Origin: an uncultured Dysosmobacter sp.
GTDB taxonomy: Bacteria > Bacillota > Clostridia > Oscillospirales > Oscillospiraceae
Length of the DNA: 8,033 bases
Direction of reading: 5' to 3'
Assembly: GCA_934597465.1 (NCBI GenBank)
Contig: CAKTSC010000054.1
Span: 1 to 8,033, forward strand
Shown: positions 5,333 to 8,033 of the stretch, piece after piece
How positions within the stretch are numbered: the first letter of the stretch is position 1
Layout of the letters: each line of letters starts with the position of its first letter
Notes under the pieces: generated by a model
What the model saw: only the letters and a program-made list of their open reading frames with translations
Told to the model about the DNA's origin: nothing
Databases searched by the model: none
Made by a program: the position numbers and the translations under genes

Positions 5333-5360
5333 ATTATAGCGGGTTTTCGGCTGGTGTCAA
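5333..5360 (-). promoter_or_regulatory. Leftward promoter with perfect consensus boxes
   Basis: On the minus strand TTGACA (5360-5355) and TATAAT (5338-5333) are both full consensus matches, 16 bases apart. This is the best promoter in the window by match. It does not precede any protein gene on its strand: it faces the 31-codon ORF in antisense and the nearest leftward gene starts more than 300 bases away beyond a terminator hairpin. Confidence 0.82.
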
Positions 5361-5428
5361 GGGGGATCGTTGCGGCGAGAGGGCCGGCGGGGGAATGTTA
5401 CAGTTCGGTTACGTTTGGGGCGGGGGGG

Positions 5429-5457
5429 TTGAAATTCGAGTTGGGGTCTGGTATCAT
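5429..5457 (+). promoter_or_regulatory. Promoter of the SLH surface-protein gene
   Basis: TTGAAA (5429-5434, five of six) and TATCAT (5452-5457, five of six) are 17 bases apart, giving a start near 5464 and a leader of about 160 bases. Two GTTAC pentamers at 5397-5401 and 5408-5412, 11 bases apart, lie just upstream and could be part of an activator site. Confidence 0.7.
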
Positions 5458-5460
5458 GCC

Positions 5461-5578
5461 TCTTGAACGTGAGGGATAGCCCCTCCGCCCCTGACCCCGG
5501 AGCAGATACGGGTCCGGCATGCCACGGTATGTGCGCCGGTGACATCCGGGGCGGCGTGACCACTCCTCCCGTTCAAGA
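5461..5578 (+). promoter_or_regulatory. Structured 5' leader of the SLH surface-protein gene
   Basis: The leader can close into one long structure. TCTTGAACGTGAGG (5461-5474) pairs with 5565-5578 with a single mismatch. CCCCGGA (5495-5501) pairs with 5545-5551, and CCGGC (5514-5518) pairs with GCCGG (5535-5539). An alternative local stem, GAGGG (5471-5475) with CCCTC (5481-5485), would compete with part of the outer helix. The ribosome site AAAGGAGG (5610-5616 region) is outside and free. Long stable leaders are common for S-layer mRNAs. I see no match to a riboswitch class I know. The pairing is read by eye. Confidence 0.5.
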
Positions 5579-5623
5579 CAATGCCGACCCATTCGGGCGG
5601 TAAATTTTAAAGGAGGAAACCAT

Positions 5624-7861
5624 ATGAAGAAGTTCCTTTCTCTGGTTCTGGCTCTGGTTATGACCATGTCTCTGGTCACCATCAGCGCCGGCGCCACGGA
5701 CTTCACCGATGACAGCAAGGTTCAGCACGAAGCTGCTGTCAAGGTGATGGACATGCTGGGCGTTGTCGGCGGTTATTCCGACGGCACCTTCCGGCCCACC
5801 GCCAACCTGACCCGCGGCGCCGCCGCCAAGATCATCACCAACATCAAGCTGACCCCCGCTGTTGCTGATGCTCTGAAGGGCAGCGAGACTCCCTTCAAGG
5901 ATGTCCCCGCTACCAACGTCTTCTCCGGCGCTATCGCTTACTGCGCCAGCGAGGGTATCATCACCGGTTATGCCGACGGCACCTTCCGTCCCGCTGGCAC
6001 CCTGACCGGCAACGCCTTCATGAAGATGCTGATCGGCGTCCTGGGCTATGACACCACCGACTACACCGGCAAGAACTTTGCCACCAAGGTCGCTCTGACT
6101 GTCAAGAAGCTGGGCCTGGCTGACGGCACCACCTTTGTCGGCGCCAAGGCCGCTACCCGTGAAGAGGCCTGCCTCTATGCCTTCAACGCTCTGTTCCTGA
6201 ACACCGCTTACTACACCGGCGGCAGCAAGGTCACCATCAACGGCGCCGAGATCGTTGTTGGCGCTACCCTGCATGAGGATGGCGCTCCTCTGGCTGATGC
6301 CTTCGGTCTGACGAAGAGCGACTCTAAGGACGCTCTTGAACGTCCCGCCACCAAGTACACCGCTGGCAAGAAGAACGTCACCATCGCCAAGACCCCCGTC
6401 CTGAGCTACAAGGGCAAGGTCACCGGCAAGATGATCGCTGACGATCTGGGCATGGCCAAGAACGATGCCGCCGTCACCCTCAAGCGCGTTGGCGCTGAGA
6501 CCTCCGTCAAGGTCAGCAAGACTGTCAACTACACCACCGAGGCCCGTTTCTCCACCAACTACAACAGCGCTACCTACATCTATGAGTCCAAGACCACTGG
6601 CCTGGACTACGATGTGTACCGCGTTGACTATCAGCTGGGCACTGTCGGCAACGTGACTCCCGCCAAGGGCGACGCCGCCCGCTATGTCACCATCGCTGGC
6701 AAGGACTATGTGACCGATCTGTTCGCCAGGAACGATCAGGTTCTCTACACCCTCGTTGACGGTGCTATTGTTGATGCTGTTGCTGCTGAGACCGTCGAGG
6801 GCACTGTCACCCGCAAGGTCGGCACCACCGTCACCGTTGACGGCAAGAACTACTCCTATGACAGGGGCATCGCGAAGCTCGCGGATCTGGGCGTCAAGTC
6901 CAAGGGCGTCTTCACCCTGAGCTATGATGGTTCCACCATCATCGACATGAACGCCACCAAGGGCGTCAGCTCCGATCTGTATGCCTATGTCTACGCTGTG
7001 GATTCCAAGACCATCACTGGCAGCTATGTGAACGGTGTCTATGTCAAGGACAAGATCGTTTACACCGCTTACTTCGTGAAGGCCGACGGCACCACCGCTT
7101 CCGCTACCGTCGCTGATCAGATCGACCTGGGCGTCTGGAACTACGTCATCAACGCCAAGGGTGAGTTCGAGACCATCGGCTCTGCCGTGACTGCCACTCA
7201 GGTCGTCCTGAACGGCAAGCTGAACAAGTACGGCGACAACTATCCCACCAGCAGCACCAAGTACGTCTTCGTTGACGCTACCACGACTGAGGGCAAGATC
7301 ACCGCTCTGAGCACCAAGGTCGTCGACGGCTATAAGAACGCCAAGAGCGACGCTACCAGCGCTTTTGTCATCCCCGGCGCCAACAACACCGTGGATCTGG
7401 TCTTCGTCGCTGACAAGCTGGTCGGCACCGAGACCACCGGCCTGACCGCCATCATCACCGACAACCGCATCGTTTCCGAGCTGGTTGGCGATGACATCGT
7501 CTACACCATCAAGGCCTTCAACGGCAAGGAGATCACCCTGCCTGTTAAGTCCGCTAACGCTCAGGTTCCCACCAACGGCGCTTACGTCGAGTACAAGCTG
7601 GACGCTGATGGTTACTTCGAGCAGATCGGCGAGGTCAAGACCGCTGCCGTCTCTGAGAAGACTGTCAATGCCGTTATCGATGAGAACCTGGTGGTTGCTA
7701 ACGCTGCCAACATCTTCACTCTGAACGCCAACACTGCCGTTTACGTGAAGGATGCCAACGGTTACAGCGCCGGCACTCTGAACGATGTCGTGGCCGAGGC
7801 TACCGTCACCGTTTACGAGAACGCCAAGCACGAGGCCGTCCTGGTCATCGTCCACAAGTAA
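5624..7861 (+). CDS. Secreted SLH-domain protein, probable S-layer or major surface protein
   Basis: The 745-residue product begins with a clear signal peptide (MKKFLSLVLALVMTMSLVTISAGA, split here only as residues 1-24) cut after SAGA. Three S-layer homology modules follow. The first is about residues 27-74, with GGYSDGTFRPTANLTRG. The second is about 91-141, with FKDV and TGYADGTFRPAGTLTG. The third is degenerate, about 147-190, ending ATREEACLYAF. SLH modules bind secondary cell-wall polymers and hold the protein on the cell surface. The rest, from about 200, is a long Thr/Val/Lys-rich beta-type region with no enzyme motif I recognise, probably the assembly or exposed part. AGGAGG (5611-5616) is seven bases before the ATG. 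Codon use (GGC, CTG, AAG, ACC, GCT) differs sharply from the CGG/GGG-rich neighbours, as expected for a very highly expressed gene. It has its own promoter, long leader and strong terminator. Confidence 0.9.
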   Translation: MKKFLSLVLALVMTMSLVTISAGATDFTDDSKVQHEAAVKVMDMLGVVGGYSDGTFRPTANLTRGAAAKIITNIKLTPAVADALKGSETPFKDVPATNVFSGAIAYCASEGIITGYADGTFRPAGTLTGNAFMKMLIGVLGYDTTDYTGKNFATKVALTVKKLGLADGTTFVGAKAATREEACLYAFNALFLNTAYYTGGSKVTINGAEIVVGATLHEDGAPLADAFGLTKSDSKDALERPATKYTAGKKNVTIAKTPVLSYKGKVTGKMIADDLGMAKNDAAVTLKRVGAETSVKVSKTVNYTTEARFSTNYNSATYIYESKTTGLDYDVYRVDYQLGTVGNVTPAKGDAARYVTIAGKDYVTDLFARNDQVLYTLVDGAIVDAVAAETVEGTVTRKVGTTVTVDGKNYSYDRGIAKLADLGVKSKGVFTLSYDGSTIIDMNATKGVSSDLYAYVYAVDSKTITGSYVNGVYVKDKIVYTAYFVKADGTTASATVADQIDLGVWNYVINAKGEFETIGSAVTATQVVLNGKLNKYGDNYPTSSTKYVFVDATTTEGKITALSTKVVDGYKNAKSDATSAFVIPGANNTVDLVFVADKLVGTETTGLTAIITDNRIVSELVGDDIVYTIKAFNGKEITLPVKSANAQVPTNGAYVEYKLDADGYFEQIGEVKTAAVSEKTVNAVIDENLVVANAANIFTLNANTAVYVKDANGYSAGTLNDVVAEATVTVYENAKHEAVLVIVHK

Positions 7862-7930
7862 TCGAATCTCTGATTCCTTTACTCCCTGCCTGAACCGTCA
7901 GGTTCGCGCCTGAACGGGAAAAGCAAAGAT

Positions 7931-7967
7931 CCGGCCCCGGCTCGTATGAGCCGGGGCCGGTTTTTTT
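7931..7967 (+). terminator. Strong terminator of the SLH surface-protein gene
   Basis: A perfect 13-bp GC-rich stem (7931-7943 with 7948-7960, CCGGCCCCGGCTC and its complement) with a GTAT loop is followed by seven T. It lies about 70 bases after the stop codon. A smaller hairpin (GAACC 7892-7896 with GGTTC 7901-7905) sits between and may protect the 3' end. Confidence 0.95.
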
Positions 7968-7974
7968 GGCGTTG

Positions 7975-8033
7975 GGGGGACGGGGGAAGGGCCGATGTGG
8001 GCATCGGCCCCTACGGCCTGCGGGGGACGGGGG
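7975..8033. repeat. Palindromic intergenic repeat flanked by 12-base direct repeats
   Basis: A perfect 9-bp inverted repeat (GGGCCGATG 7989-7997, CATCGGCCC 8002-8010, 4-base loop) is followed by CTACGG. It is flanked by two identical GGGGGACGGGGG copies (7975-7986 and 8022-8033), 47 bases apart. This could be one 47-base unit plus the start of the next in a tandem array, or a REP-like palindromic element. The second copy ends exactly at the window edge, so the extent is unknown. Confidence 0.6.

Noticed and set aside
5573..7855. 760-codon open frame antisense to the surface-protein gene
   Set aside because: It is a by-product of the strong codon bias of the sense gene, which rarely presents stop triplets in this antisense frame. 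Its product is a low-complexity Gly/Asp/Val/Leu-rich sequence with no motif, and the sense gene has a signal peptide, SLH modules, ribosome site and terminator.
1..8033. tRNA, rRNA and CRISPR arrays
   Set aside because: No cloverleaf-like or rRNA-like sequence and no series of regularly spaced repeats with unique spacers was found. The only spaced direct repeat is the single pair at the right edge.

Overview
The window looks like chromosomal DNA of a GC-rich Gram-positive anaerobe in the Clostridia, probably Oscillospiraceae-like. The evidence is a Firmicutes-style set of strong AAGGAGG ribosome sites, a PdaB-type polysaccharide deacetylase, an SLH-domain surface protein with a high-expression codon pattern, and GC-rich neighbours full of CGG and GGG codons. 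Species cannot be assigned from the sequence alone.

Left part (1-2960): a truncated murC (peptidoglycan precursor synthesis) runs leftward off the edge. It has its own promoter and a leader with two hairpins. Diverging from it is a rightward pair: cca (tRNA CCA end addition), then 16 bases later an unrecognised HExxH protein, probably a zinc peptidase. The pair ends at a strong two-way terminator shared with the next gene.

Middle part (2960-5020): a leftward DJ-1/PfpI-family gene and a rightward membrane-anchored PdaB-like polysaccharide deacetylase diverge from a 108-base intergenic region. The deacetylase then converges on a leftward uridine kinase-like P-loop gene, again across a two-way terminator hairpin.

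The most unusual stretch is 5074-5360. Two convergent promoters, one a perfect -35/-10 consensus, face each other across about 210 bases. The rightward transcript would carry a 31-codon basic peptide whose Shine-Dalgarno sequence can be folded away. The leftward transcript has no ATG and looks non-coding. They share a two-way terminator hairpin that contains the end of the peptide gene, and both begin with the same sequence (AGGCGCTGC...GCGGTTGGCC), so the locus is bounded by inverted repeats. This is the layout of a type I toxin-antitoxin locus (par/Fst or txpA/ratA logic), but the peptide has no transmembrane helix and I do not recognise its family.

Right part (5361-8033): a gene for a 745-residue secreted SLH-domain protein, probably an S-layer or major surface protein, is expressed from a good promoter through a structured leader of about 160 bases and ends at a very strong terminator. 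The window ends in a palindromic repeat flanked by 12-base direct repeats, possibly the start of a repeat array.
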